Below, one piece after another: positions 7,315 through 15,356 of a stretch of DNA of 39,673 nucleotides. Each line of letters opens with the position of its first letter. Position 1 is the stretch's first letter. This DNA comes from JAYUZR01 sp043751595 (GTDB taxonomy: Bacteria; Patescibacteriota; UBA1384; CAILIB01), in assembly GCA_043751595.1 (NCBI GenBank), contig JAYUZR010000034.1, forward strand, positions 1 to 39,673, written 5' to 3'. A program made the translations under genes and the position numbers. The notes beneath the pieces were generated by a model. It was given only the letters and a program-made list of their open reading frames with translations, was not told the origin of the DNA and did no database searches.

Positions 7315-9498
7315 CTACTTACACGCATTCTTCGCGTCATACGGGCAGATATCGCGCACTTCATCCACCCCGTCGCCATCGGCATCAAACCATCCTAGTT
7401 CCTTTTGAGTAAGCGGCGAAATAACTAAGTCGGCTGTTTTTACTCGTCCAATTTGTGGGGTAGCAGTAAGGCCGCAAGACATATCGGTAGATTCGGTATA
7501 CAAACACGTACCATTCCCTGTTGCATCCCATTCAGTACCGCTATACCCCTGACTAGAGCGCACGGTATAGAGCTTACTTAAAATATCTGGCGCAGTAATA
7601 TGCAGACCCTCTCGTACATGGTCACGAATATATTGCTGACCTCGTGCACTATCTACGCCTCCGCTAATACTCCCCACTTGAATCAGCTTTGATCGAACAA
7701 AATGGAAGATTTGTTCCTGGTTTCCATCCGCATCTGGCTGATAATAGATAGGATAATCCATCGTGTAATCAACCACCTCAGGCCCGTTCGCACGCTGATC
7801 ATGCAAATAGACAATAACCGATTGATCCTTAGGCAAGGTTGGGTAGGCAGCCATGATCTGCTTAACCAAGCAATCACTAGTAACCTGGTAATGTGCACCA
7901 CTAAAGCCGTTGCCATCAGTTGGCTTGGCGCAGGTCTTGTCCAGCATCAGTTGGCGAGAAGTATCAAATCTAAAGGTAAGATCCTGGCCAAGTCGCTTTG
8001 CCTCGCTGGTAATTTTAGCGGCAATCTGGCCCAGTGAATCTGGTTGATTCGGATCAGTTAGCGGCTGCATTGCCCAATCGGGAATAGCAACATCGGTGGT
8101 AACGTTAATAACCGAAACTACTTTTGTACCAGTAAGCTTATTTCGCGTGGTTGAACCCCCATAATTTACCCGAACGGGCTGCTTTGATGCTACTAGCTTA
8201 GCTGGTGGCGTTACTGCGCAATCAAAATCCCAACAGACATCATAAAAAGTATCGTATAACCAACCCTTAGAGGTTTGCGAGTAAGCGAAGGCACTGAGTT
8301 GAGTAGCAGTAGGTGCCAGTGATGAAACCGACTTCACATCAGCAGGTAGGATATTGGATTTGATCCAGCCAGCGAAGCGGACCGATGGGTACTCGGCAAA
8401 ACTAGTAGTCTTTTTGTTCGTAAGGCTGTAGAGCGAAAGCTTAAAGAGACTATCGGGCTCGGAGGATTCTTTTCCTTCGTCAGTACCAAGAAGTATCTGA
8501 TCAGCCTCGGCGCTGAGTGCATACGTGTAAGCACCGTCAAGCGCAATAACCGTCTCTTCCTTGCCATTGCTCAAACTATATATGCCAGTGTAAGGCCCGC
8601 TGTAGTCTGCACGTTTATTGTAAAACAGCGTATCGCTATCCTTTGCGCGAATGAGACCAGTAATAATCTCCTTGCCCTTGAGAATCTCGGTATACCCGGT
8701 TCCGTCTGGCAAGATTGAGGCAATGCCGTAGATAGATTCCTCAGAAAGACCATAGGTAAAGTAGATCTTTTTACCATCAAGCGACCAGGTGGCGGAATCG
8801 ATCGACATAATCTTCTTGATCATGTCGTCGGAAAGAATTTGCTTGCCAGCATCCTTCTTGAGTGAATCGCTAATCCACATACCAGTACTGGTTGCCATCC
8901 CATTTCCGGTGGCTTGCAAGTACTTTCCTGGGATGGTGGGGTTCTCGATCTGCATACCACTATCCGAAGTAATCACGTCACTTCCGTCTGACTTCATAGT
9001 TTCCCAGGCAGAATACTCATACCCGCCAATGATGTAGGAAATACGTGTATCGTTGGCAAACCAACGAGGCGAGCTATAGTACGCCACTTTGGCCTGATGC
9101 ACGCCATCGCTTAGTACGCCCTCCTTAACCTTCTTTACGGTAGAGCTACCCAGCTTTCCTAAATAGAGGCTGTAATCGAGACCAAAAACCACTTCCCCAC
9201 TGGCAGAAACCGAAGCAGTAAGATTACTGATCGGCTCAGTCTTTACTGCCACGGGCGCTGCGTAGATCTCCTTGGTTTCAAGCGTTACTGGATTGAAAGC
9301 CGCTAGACGAACACTTCCGTCTTTATAGTAGCTAGTGAGTGCCAGATTAGTTGCCTGAATCTTTTGCCCTGCGACCATCGAGGGGTGATTACTTAGCCCT
9401 GAAGTCCGATAGTAGAGCGCCCCACCAATACAAAGAATAAAAGCTAACGCTAAACTAGTAAGCCGATACGCTTTTGGGATAACAGGAAGTTTGGCCAT
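7315..9498 (-). CDS. Large membrane-anchored extracytoplasmic protein, beta-propeller-like
   Basis: This 727-residue protein has no function I can name. Residues about 12-28 form one hydrophobic helix (LTSLALAFILCIGGALYY) preceded by lysine and arginine, so it is probably an N-terminal anchor with the rest outside the membrane. Residues about 50-400 repeat TolB/WD40-like blades, with segments such as SPRWFANDTRISYI, ATWSLDGKKIYFTYG and YALSAEADQILLG. Residues about 420-700 form a second, unrecognised domain with several cysteines (VCWDFDCA, DKTCAKP, SDCLVKQ). The C-terminus DADGDGVDEVRDICPYDAKN resembles a calcium-binding thrombospondin type 3 repeat. I found no HExxH protease motif. It lies downstream of the TrmB-like regulator gene, separated by a hairpin with a U-run, which suggests control by that regulator. 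Confidence 0.75.
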   Translation of the reverse strand: MAKLPVIPKAYRLTSLALAFILCIGGALYYRTSGLSNHPSMVAGQKIQATNLALTSYYKDGSVRLAAFNPVTLETKEIYAAPVAVKTEPISNLTASVSASGEVVFGLDYSLYLGKLGSSTVKKVKEGVLSDGVHQAKVAYYSSPRWFANDTRISYIIGGYEYSAWETMKSDGSDVITSDSGMQIENPTIPGKYLQATGNGMATSTGMWISDSLKKDAGKQILSDDMIKKIMSIDSATWSLDGKKIYFTYGLSEESIYGIASILPDGTGYTEILKGKEIITGLIRAKDSDTLFYNKRADYSGPYTGIYSLSNGKEETVIALDGAYTYALSAEADQILLGTDEGKESSEPDSLFKLSLYSLTNKKTTSFAEYPSVRFAGWIKSNILPADVKSVSSLAPTATQLSAFAYSQTSKGWLYDTFYDVCWDFDCAVTPPAKLVASKQPVRVNYGGSTTRNKLTGTKVVSVINVTTDVAIPDWAMQPLTDPNQPDSLGQIAAKITSEAKRLGQDLTFRFDTSRQLMLDKTCAKPTDGNGFSGAHYQVTSDCLVKQIMAAYPTLPKDQSVIVYLHDQRANGPEVVDYTMDYPIYYQPDADGNQEQIFHFVRSKLIQVGSISGGVDSARGQQYIRDHVREGLHITAPDILSKLYTVRSSQGYSGTEWDATGNGTCLYTESTDMSCGLTATPQIGRVKTADLVISPLTQKELGWFDADGDGVDEVRDICPYDAKNACK

Positions 9499-9503
9499 AC
9501 TTG

Positions 9504-9530
9504 AAAAAGAGCTAGATCGGATGATCTAGC
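9504..9530 (-). terminator. Hairpin plus U-run between the TrmB gene and the propeller gene
   Basis: GCTAGATC and GATCTAGC form a perfect 8-bp stem with a 4-nt loop, followed on the minus strand by TCTTTTTC. The regulator's TAG stop lies inside the stem and the next gene's ATG is at 9498. It could terminate or attenuate read-through into the 727-residue gene. Confidence 0.6.
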
Positions 9531-9861
9531 CTTCTGCGCCTACCTCGTAGAGTTGCTCGAGGTCTTCTATCATTTCCTCTACCGCGGCAAATTGACGAGC
9601 GGTTTCGTCACGGCGATCCTTTACCCACTTATACAGATCTTGGGGATGAGTGACACGGAATAACGGACGAGCGCCGTCCTGGGTCATCACAAATAAGCCT
9701 TTTTCAGTAAGGGTTTTGGCCAGGTGATAGGCCGTGCCGCGATCTACCTTGGCCTTACGTGCAAGCACCTGCATGCTGGCCGGCCCAATGCGAAGACTGG
9801 TGAGATACAGCCGAGATTCTTTCTCGGTGAGGCCGAGGGACTCAATAGTGGTAACAAACAT
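9526..9861 (-). CDS. TrmB-like winged helix-turn-helix transcription regulator
   Basis: The 111-residue protein is a compact winged-helix DNA-binding domain. ESLGLTEKESRLYLTSLRIGP is split over the first helices typical of the TrmB family. The recognition part is VLARKAKVDRGTAYHLAKTL, followed by the wing EKGLFVMTQDGARPLFRVT and a C-terminal coiled helix (residues about 80-108) likely to dimerise. The sugar-sensing C-terminal domain of long TrmB proteins is absent. Its promoter carries an inverted repeat over the -35 box (9894-9917), so autoregulation is likely. The large membrane-anchored gene directly downstream is the probable second target. Confidence 0.8.
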   Translation of the reverse strand: MFVTTIESLGLTEKESRLYLTSLRIGPASMQVLARKAKVDRGTAYHLAKTLTEKGLFVMTQDGARPLFRVTHPQDLYKWVKDRRDETARQFAAVEEMIEDLEQLYEVGAEG

Positions 9862-9882
9862 GCGAGGAAATTACTTGTCCTC

Positions 9883-9917
9883 ACCCTACCCTAAATTGTT
9901 GATATGGTCAAACAATT
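9883..9917 (-). promoter_or_regulatory. Promoter with overlapping palindromic operator upstream of the TrmB-like gene
   Basis: Minus strand: TTGACC (9906-9911), 17 nt, TAGGGT (9883-9888). An inverted repeat AATTGTTGA / TCAAACAATT at 9894-9917 covers the -35 box and half the spacer, with one extra base in one arm. This is the layout of a repressor site, most simply for the adjacent regulator. Confidence 0.6.
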
Positions 9918-9947
9918 AGACCCCTCAAATATCGCCTTTAGGAGCCC

Positions 9948-10997
9948 TTATTCGATAGCTTCCAGACGTACCGAAATTACTCCAGTACCGGTAGAAGCAA
10001 GTTGAGAGAAGGCCGGAGTACTTAAATCGATCACACGACCGGCAATAAATGGCCCCCTATCGGTGATGGTAACAATCACCGATTTACCGTTAGCCACATT
10101 TACCACCTTTACCTTAGTGCCCTTGGCTAGGGTCTTATGGGCAGCGGTAAGATTGCCTGTCTGCGACAGGCTAGATGCCGGAGCATCATACCAACTAGCC
10201 TGACCTGTTCCTTCGGCAACTAGTACTGGCGGAGGCACCTTAGTACCAACAAGCGTCACCTTGGTTACTGGCGGAGTGGTAATTACATTAGAGACCTCGG
10301 TCTTACTCACCTGCTTGCCGTTCTCCCGCACAATCTTATAGGTGATGGTTCGGACCCCGGCTTTACCCTCAACCGAAACCTTCGACTTTCCGATAAATAA
10401 GGTGTCGGTTTTTTCTTCGCGAGAAGCAAACGGCTCCGCCTTGGTAATGCTGGTGGTGGCGCTTTCTACCCTAGTAATGGCGATAGCGGTGCCCCCGGCA
10501 GGAATCGGCGTATCCAGGGCTGGAGTTATCCTGTCGCTCGAGCCAAGCTCGGTTTCAGTTTCGGTTAGGACCTCGCCCACCGTAGCAGACCACGTAGCGA
10601 GCGTAGCTTCGGCCTTGGTGCCATCAGCCAGCACAACGCGAGGGGCACGATAAATAAGTACTTCCGAGCCAATACCGAGCGATGGCGGCGGGAAGACACG
10701 AACTTGATCGATACTATTCAATAACGTCCCCTCTTTTTGCAGGGCATCAGCCAGGCGGGTGCTATCGAGCCCTACAAACTGACGATCTGGGGTAACGCCC
10801 TTAGCCATGGCTGGGAGCGTAGTAGTAGCCCCAAGAACCGATCCAACTTCTGGCGATAAGGGGGGCTCAGTGGGAGCAGGTGTCTCGGATTCAGCAAAGC
10901 TATGCCCCTTCTTACCAACCGCAAAACCACCAATACTCACCACCGTGAGAAGTGCTACAGCAGATAGAATTCGACCACGTGAAACGGTGAACCGCAT
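9948..10997 (-). CDS. Exported G5-domain protein with RlpA-like double-psi beta-barrel
   Basis: Predicted cell-wall-acting secreted protein of 349 residues. Residues 1-30 look like a signal peptide or anchor (SRGRILSAVALLTVVSIGGFAVG). A Pro/Thr-rich linker follows. Residues about 70-180 resemble DUF348/YabE repeats (RVFPPPSLGIGSEVLIYRAP). A G5 domain spans about 180-250 (KTDTLFIGKSKVSVEGKAGV, ITYKIVRENGK). The C-terminal 90 residues are RlpA/3D-like: GQASWYDAP, TAAHKTLAKGTKVKV, VTITDRGPF and RVIDLSTPAFSQL, which hold the conserved His and Asp residues of this fold. Such proteins bind or cleave peptidoglycan. The -10 box TATACT lies 7 nt before the ATG, so the mRNA is probably leaderless. Confidence 0.88.
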   Translation of the reverse strand: MRFTVSRGRILSAVALLTVVSIGGFAVGKKGHSFAESETPAPTEPPLSPEVGSVLGATTTLPAMAKGVTPDRQFVGLDSTRLADALQKEGTLLNSIDQVRVFPPPSLGIGSEVLIYRAPRVVLADGTKAEATLATWSATVGEVLTETETELGSSDRITPALDTPIPAGGTAIAITRVESATTSITKAEPFASREEKTDTLFIGKSKVSVEGKAGVRTITYKIVRENGKQVSKTEVSNVITTPPVTKVTLVGTKVPPPVLVAEGTGQASWYDAPASSLSQTGNLTAAHKTLAKGTKVKVVNVANGKSVIVTITDRGPFIAGRVIDLSTPAFSQLASTGTGVISVRLEAIE

Positions 10998-11004
10998 AGA
11001 CCAA

Positions 11005-11010
11005 AGTATA
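11005..11010 (-). promoter_or_regulatory. -10 box TATACT positioned for leaderless transcription of the G5/RlpA gene
   Basis: TATACT on the minus strand ends 7 nt before the ATG at 10997. Transcription would begin at or one base before the start codon. No convincing -35 is visible. The same arrangement occurs at the recombinase and PAP2 genes. Confidence 0.5.
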
Positions 11011-11044
11011 CCGCAGACCCGCCTTGTTTACTAGAAACCGCGGG

Positions 11045-12919
11045 CTATATGCGGACCAACAGCTCTTCCGGAATCTCAGCAATAAAGCGTGAAGAAGGGT
11101 TTACCTGCAAGAGTCCGTACACCCTGCGCTCACTAGCGTGCAAAAGATACAGCCTATCCTTAGCGCGGGTCATCGCCACATAGGCAAGGCGGCGTTCTTC
11201 TTCTAGTTCTTTTTGATCAGACAGCGCCCGGGTATGCGGGAAAATACCCTCTTCCATCCCCGCCACAAATACCACCGAAAACTCCAGCCCTTTGGCTGCA
11301 TGCATAGTCATTAAGGTAATTGCGCCCTCCCCTTCTTGACCTAATTTATCGGTATCTTGCACCAAGGCTACTTGCTCTAGAAAGGCTTCGATTGTTTCAA
11401 AACCAACCGCCGCATTGGCCAGCTCTCGCACATTCTCCACTCGCGCTTCGGCCTCAATACTCTTTTCTCCCTTCAGCGCTTCAAGAAACCCTGTCTGTTC
11501 AAGAACCTGAACAATTAGCTCTCTTGGTTCAGTGGTGAGAATATTGGCCCGTAACTTCTCCAGCATCTCAAAGAATGGTACCGCCTTGACTGGGAGATCG
11601 CTCCCCTCTTGCAGCGCAAGCAAAACCTGAGACAGCGTCTTCGGGCCAATCCCTCGAGCCGGATTAGCGATTGCCCGCTCCAAACTTACCCAATCGCTTG
11701 GGTTTACCAGTAGGCGCAGGTAGGAAAGCACGTCTTTTACTTCTTTGCGCTCATAAAACCGCACCCCGCCAACCAAACGGTACGGCAGGCCATATTGCAG
11801 TAAGGTTTCTTCCAAGAAACGAGATTGGGCATTAGTACGATACAAAATAGCCGCGCTCGCGTAGCCATCACGCAAGAACCCCATTCGCAAGAGCCCACGC
11901 ACCTCACGCACAATAAACTCAGCCTCATCGCGCTCGTTTAAGCATTGCACCACGCTTACCGGCAGGCCAGATTCGCGCGTACTCCACAGGTTTTTATCGC
12001 TTCGCTGTAGGTTTTTAGCAATTACCGATTGGGCCGCATCAAGAATAATCTGGGTAGAGCGATAGTTTTGCTCGAGCTTAATGATGGTGGCGTTGGGGTA
12101 ATCACGCTCAAAATCGAGGATATTGCGAAAATCTGCCCCTCTCCAGCTATAGACCGATTGCCAGTCATCTCCGATCACAAATAAATTGCCGGTTCCCGCC
12201 GCCAACAACTTAGTAAGTAAATACTGTACCCGGTTAGTATCCTGGTACTCATCCACCATTACATAGCGGAACCGCTGCTGGTACTGTTCGAGCACCTCTG
12301 GGTGAGACTGAAACATCCGAAGCGTAGTAAGTAGCAAATCGTCAAAATCGAGGGCATTGGCCGAGCGAAGCATCGCCTGGTATCGGTGATACACCTTACT
12401 GACCACTGCCTGAAACCCGCCCAGAGCATAGCGCTCAAACTCGGTGGGGGTCAGCATTTCTTGCTTGGCTCCGCTAATGGCGTGGCGAATAGCTCCAGGT
12501 TGGAACTGTTTTGGATCAAGGCGAAGCTCTTGCATCACCCGCTTGATAACGGTTAAGCAATCGCCCTCATCAAAAATAGTAAACTTACTCGTTGCTCCAA
12601 GCGCTACCGTATCGAGCTCGCGGCGTAAAATACGCACGCACACCGAGTGAAAGGTGCCCAACCAGGGTAGTTGCACCTCGGCCGGCATTTCCATCAACTT
12701 GCCGATTCGTTCTCGCATCTCCCCTGCTGCCTTATTAGTAAAGGTGACGCATAAAATCTGGTACGGACTTACCTTTTTCTCTTGCAGTAAATAGGCAAAC
12801 CGATGAGTAAGCGCCTTAGTTTTGCCACTGCCAGCACCCGCCAAAATAAGCACAGGTCCTTCGGTGGTTTCTACCGAAAGACGCTGCTGCTCGTTTAAAT
12901 CTTCGAGAAGTGGAATCAC
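11045..12919 (-). CDS. pcrA: UvrD/PcrA-type superfamily 1 DNA helicase
   Basis: 3'-5' DNA helicase of nucleotide excision repair and replication restart. All SF1A motifs are visible: the Q motif LNEQQRLSV, Walker A LAGAGSGKTKAL (from about residue 26), Walker B VDEYQDTN, GDDWQSVYSWRGAD (motif III), EQNYRST, MTMHAAKGLEF (motif V) and YVAMTRAKDRLYLL (motif VI). At 624 residues it lacks the roughly 80-100-residue C-terminal tail of longer PcrA/UvrD proteins. The start is a GTG whose last bases overlap the TGA of the upstream small membrane protein (GTGA), so translation is coupled. UvrD and PcrA cannot be separated by eye. Confidence 0.94.
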   Translation of the reverse strand: MIPLLEDLNEQQRLSVETTEGPVLILAGAGSGKTKALTHRFAYLLQEKKVSPYQILCVTFTNKAAGEMRERIGKLMEMPAEVQLPWLGTFHSVCVRILRRELDTVALGATSKFTIFDEGDCLTVIKRVMQELRLDPKQFQPGAIRHAISGAKQEMLTPTEFERYALGGFQAVVSKVYHRYQAMLRSANALDFDDLLLTTLRMFQSHPEVLEQYQQRFRYVMVDEYQDTNRVQYLLTKLLAAGTGNLFVIGDDWQSVYSWRGADFRNILDFERDYPNATIIKLEQNYRSTQIILDAAQSVIAKNLQRSDKNLWSTRESGLPVSVVQCLNERDEAEFIVREVRGLLRMGFLRDGYASAAILYRTNAQSRFLEETLLQYGLPYRLVGGVRFYERKEVKDVLSYLRLLVNPSDWVSLERAIANPARGIGPKTLSQVLLALQEGSDLPVKAVPFFEMLEKLRANILTTEPRELIVQVLEQTGFLEALKGEKSIEAEARVENVRELANAAVGFETIEAFLEQVALVQDTDKLGQEGEGAITLMTMHAAKGLEFSVVFVAGMEEGIFPHTRALSDQKELEEERRLAYVAMTRAKDRLYLLHASERRVYGLLQVNPSSRFIAEIPEELLVRI

Positions 12920-13095
12920 TGCTGAGAGGTAGCTCCAGCTGGCAGATTAGGAACCTGACCAGGAAGCGAGTGAGGAGTAAGGCGGATGGTAGCGACCCCA
13001 ATATACCCAACCACAAACAAAAACAGCACAGCAAAAATGATAATGACTGCCTTAGTGGCCGGCTCGAGCTTAGGAGGGGTTTTGCGCTTCTGCAT
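12916..13095 (-). CDS. Small single-pass membrane protein, unknown
   Basis: From the ATG at 13095 this gives 59 residues: a basic N-terminus (MQKRKTPPKLEPATK), one hydrophobic helix (AVIIIFAVLFLFVVGYIGVA) and a short Pro-rich tail. The frame is open further upstream inside the PAP2 gene, but only the downstream part looks like a protein. It begins 5 nt after the PAP2 stop and ends in a 4-nt overlap with the helicase GTG, so it is embedded in a three-gene operon. It could be a small subunit for its membrane-bound neighbour PAP2; that is a guess from position only. Confidence 0.7.
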   Translation of the reverse strand: MQKRKTPPKLEPATKAVIIIFAVLFLFVVGYIGVATIRLTPHSLPGQVPNLPAGATSQQ

Positions 13096-13099
13096 ACAA

Positions 13100-13669
13100 T
13101 TATTCTGCCGGAAGATAGTGCTTGAGTCCACTTGCCTCATGACGAAGCATGAGTCCAATGACACTGGCAAAGATAAGACTAGCCAGAACATCGCTTGGGT
13201 AGTGTACCCCAGCCGCTACTCGCCCCAAGGCAATCAGTACCGCGCACGCAACCAGCCACCACCCAAGTACTTTTCGCCCGCCCACCAAGAAGCCAACAGC
13301 AATGGCCATGGCAATAATGGTGTGACCAGAAGGAAAGCTGTTTCCTGCCGCCGGAATCATCATGTGCAATAGGTTTGGATCAGCCTCAAAAGGCCGAGCC
13401 CGCTGGAAGACAAAATCGATCCCCGCCTTAAGTGCCAGTGAGGAGGCCACCGTAAGGCCACAGAGCACAATCGCGCGACGCATTCCCAAGCGTTTGCGCT
13501 GGGCCGGTATCCACCAGAGTAAGAGTGGTGCAAACGCTGGCACCAAAATGAGCAGATGGGCACAGATATAGGTAAGGGCTGTTAACCACTGATTTTGCGA
13601 TACCTGAAACGTCAGCCAGCGAACCGCCTGGAGATCGAGGTCTTGTACCGTTTGCAAGATAGCTAGCAT
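13100..13669 (-). CDS. PAP2-family membrane phosphatase (undecaprenyl-diphosphatase-like)
   Basis: Integral membrane phosphatase of 189 residues with about five or six hydrophobic helices. The PAP2 catalytic signature is seen as QRARP, then NSFPSGHT, then RVAAGVHYPSDV, supplying the conserved Arg-Pro, Ser-Gly-His and His-x-x-Ser-Asp elements. Members dephosphorylate lipid pyrophosphates such as undecaprenyl diphosphate (BcrC type) or phosphatidic acid; the lipid carrier role is the most likely in a bacterium. The extended -10 TGATACAAT lies 6 nt before the ATG, so a leaderless transcript is likely. It diverges from the recombinase gene over a 37-nt gap. Confidence 0.88.
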   Translation of the reverse strand: MLAILQTVQDLDLQAVRWLTFQVSQNQWLTALTYICAHLLILVPAFAPLLLWWIPAQRKRLGMRRAIVLCGLTVASSLALKAGIDFVFQRARPFEADPNLLHMMIPAAGNSFPSGHTIIAMAIAVGFLVGGRKVLGWWLVACAVLIALGRVAAGVHYPSDVLASLIFASVIGLMLRHEASGLKHYLPAE

Positions 13670-13675
13670 ACGGAA

Positions 13676-13684
13676 ATTGTATCA
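13676..13684 (-). promoter_or_regulatory. Extended -10 for the PAP2 operon (leaderless)
   Basis: TGATACAAT on the minus strand; the hexamer TACAAT ends 6 nt before the ATG at 13669, which places the predicted first base of the RNA on the start codon. No good -35 at normal spacing. Confidence 0.5.
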
Positions 13685-13690
13685 TGCCTT

Positions 13691-13699
13691 TGCTATACT
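13691..13699 (+). promoter_or_regulatory. Extended -10 for the tyrosine recombinase gene (leaderless)
   Basis: TGCTATACT on the plus strand; the hexamer ends 7 nt before the ATG at 13707. Together with the opposite -10 at 13676-13684 it makes a back-to-back pair within 37 nt. Confidence 0.5.
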
Positions 13700-13706
13700 C
13701 TCAGCA

Positions 13707-14660
13707 ATGACTCTCTCCACCGCCATCGATACCTTCCTGGAGCACCTTGCCGTCGAGCGACAGCGCTCGCCACGCACCATTATTGCCTATCGGCACTATC
13801 TCACTCGCTTTTTACTTTGGCTTAAATCCGATCCCCCTTTAGCCCAGGTTACGGGTGATCAAATCCGCGGCTTTCGCCGCTACCTTACTGAGTACATAGA
13901 TGAGCACGGAGATCCGCTTGGCTATCGCACCCAAACCTATCACGCCATCGCCATTCGTGCCCTTTTGCGGTTTGCTACCAAGCGGGGCGATGCCTGCCTT
14001 CCACCAGATCGGATTGAACTGGCTAAGGCCTCTCCAGCTCAAGTTGGATACCTTGAACATCAAGAACTAGAGAGGATACTAGATGCACCAGACATTAATA
14101 CGATGGCCGGACTGCGCGACCGCACAATTTTAGAAGTACTTTTCTCTACGGGTTTGCGGGTAAGCGAGCTTGCCGCCCTTAATAAGGTGCATGTAGCCAG
14201 TGAAACCGGAGAAATGCGAGTAATCGGAAAAGGCCGCAAGGAGCGCATTGTCTTCCTCTCCACTCGCGCTCGTGAATGGCTGGTGGCCTATTTTGCTCGC
14301 CGGCAGGATGAAAACCCCGCCGCCTTTGTAGGCTACCGAGGCAAAGGAACCGGCGATCATCCTTCAGCCCTGGTACAATCCCAGGCTACTCGCCTTACTC
14401 CCCGCTCGATGGAGCGCAGTATTGCTAAACGCGCCCTAGAAGCAGGCATTATGAAAACGATTACCCCCCACACCCTTCGCCACAGCTTTGCCACCGATCT
14501 ACTCCTAAATGGGGCCGATATCCGCAGTGTACAGGTACTCCTCGGACACGCTTCTATTACTACTACTCAGGTATATACGCATATTACCAACCAGCGCCTG
14601 CGAGAAGTGCATGAGCGGTTTCATGGGAAGACGCTAGAGGAAGAACTGCCGGCAAACTAA
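13707..14660 (+). CDS. xerD: Tyrosine recombinase, XerC/XerD family
   Basis: Site-specific recombinase of about 317 residues that resolves chromosome dimers in the Xer pathway. The N-terminal SAM-like core-binding domain holds FLEHLAVERQRSPRTI. The catalytic domain shows the full set of active-site residues: Arg in STGLRVSELA, Lys in GKGRKERIVFLS, His-x-x-Arg in TPHTLRHSFATDLL, His in LLGHASITTTQ and the nucleophilic Tyr in VYTHI. I chose the ATG at 13707 over 13677 because the -10 box sits just before it and family members start near this point. No integrase-type context (att sites, phage genes) is visible, so a housekeeping Xer role fits best. XerC and XerD cannot be told apart here. Confidence 0.9.
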   Translation: MTLSTAIDTFLEHLAVERQRSPRTIIAYRHYLTRFLLWLKSDPPLAQVTGDQIRGFRRYLTEYIDEHGDPLGYRTQTYHAIAIRALLRFATKRGDACLPPDRIELAKASPAQVGYLEHQELERILDAPDINTMAGLRDRTILEVLFSTGLRVSELAALNKVHVASETGEMRVIGKGRKERIVFLSTRAREWLVAYFARRQDENPAAFVGYRGKGTGDHPSALVQSQATRLTPRSMERSIAKRALEAGIMKTITPHTLRHSFATDLLLNGADIRSVQVLLGHASITTTQVYTHITNQRLREVHERFHGKTLEEELPAN

Positions 14661-14692
14661 GAAACCGCAGTCTTACGACTACGGTTTCTTTC
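14659..14692. terminator. Bidirectional terminator between xer and the coiled-coil gene
   Basis: Arms AAGAAACCG(C/T)AGTC pair across a TTAC loop with a single mismatch, with T-rich DNA on the plus-strand exit. The stops of both convergent genes lie inside or at the edge of the stem. Confidence 0.75.
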
Positions 14693-15356
14693 GATTCAAC
14701 TGCCCCATAAGCACTGATGCAAATCGCTCTAATCCAGTGTACCGCAGCTCCAGCTTATGAACCTTTTCACGCGCCGGCTTAAGCTCTGGGTTTTCAATCT
14801 GACTCACACCACCCGCAAAACCTTCTCTATATGGGTTGGTCTTTTCCCAAGTACGAATCTGCGCTTCGTGTGACATGGCCGAATTCTCCCTACCAATCTT
14901 CGCTAAAGCTTTTTTCTGAATAATCTGCTGATCCTGAATTAGCCCATCATGATCAGCCCACTTAAACGCGTGCTTTACTCGGTTTACCACACCAGACAAC
15001 GAACGGGCCTTATGTTGTTTATGGAGGTCTAATCGCTCGTCTGCCGCAGCTAATTCTTTGTGATAGGCGAGCAAGGCCGGCTCATGATGTTCAAGTACCT
15101 CTCCTCTCGCCAATTCCCCTACCTCGACCAACTCCTTCTGACGAGCATCTTCCTCTTCTTCAAGCTCTAATAATGAAACCCGAGCCTGACCCAACCGGAA
15201 CCCAACCTTAGCCAACTTCTTCTTCGTCTCTACCAGCTCTTTACGTAGCTCCTGCCCTTTTTCTTGATCTACCAAGGGAAGCTCAACCTTAGGACCCGAC
15301 TCACGAAACCCTGCCTCTACCGTCTGAACATAGGCTGGAGGGACTTCGGCAGACAT
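14679..15356 (-). CDS. Coiled-coil protein, unknown
   Basis: 225 residues, highly charged, with no signal peptide or membrane helix. Residues about 25-80 form a long heptad-rich helix (LRKELVETKKKLAKVGFRL, LLELEEEEDARQKELVEVG), and a second helical region ends with ELRYTGLERFASVLMGQ. I do not recognise a family. Its ATG overlaps the TAA of the 59-residue gene upstream (TAATG), so the two are translationally coupled and probably function together. A strong sigma70-like promoter lies upstream of the pair. Confidence 0.75.
   Translation of the reverse strand: MSAEVPPAYVQTVEAGFRESGPKVELPLVDQEKGQELRKELVETKKKLAKVGFRLGQARVSLLELEEEEDARQKELVEVGELARGEVLEHHEPALLAYHKELAAADERLDLHKQHKARSLSGVVNRVKHAFKWADHDGLIQDQQIIQKKALAKIGRENSAMSHEAQIRTWEKTNPYREGFAGGVSQIENPELKPAREKVHKLELRYTGLERFASVLMGQLNRKKP

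Noticed and set aside
13707..14660. Phage or integrative-element integrase
   Set aside because: No attachment-site repeats, tRNA gene or phage genes nearby; housekeeping Xer is the simpler reading.
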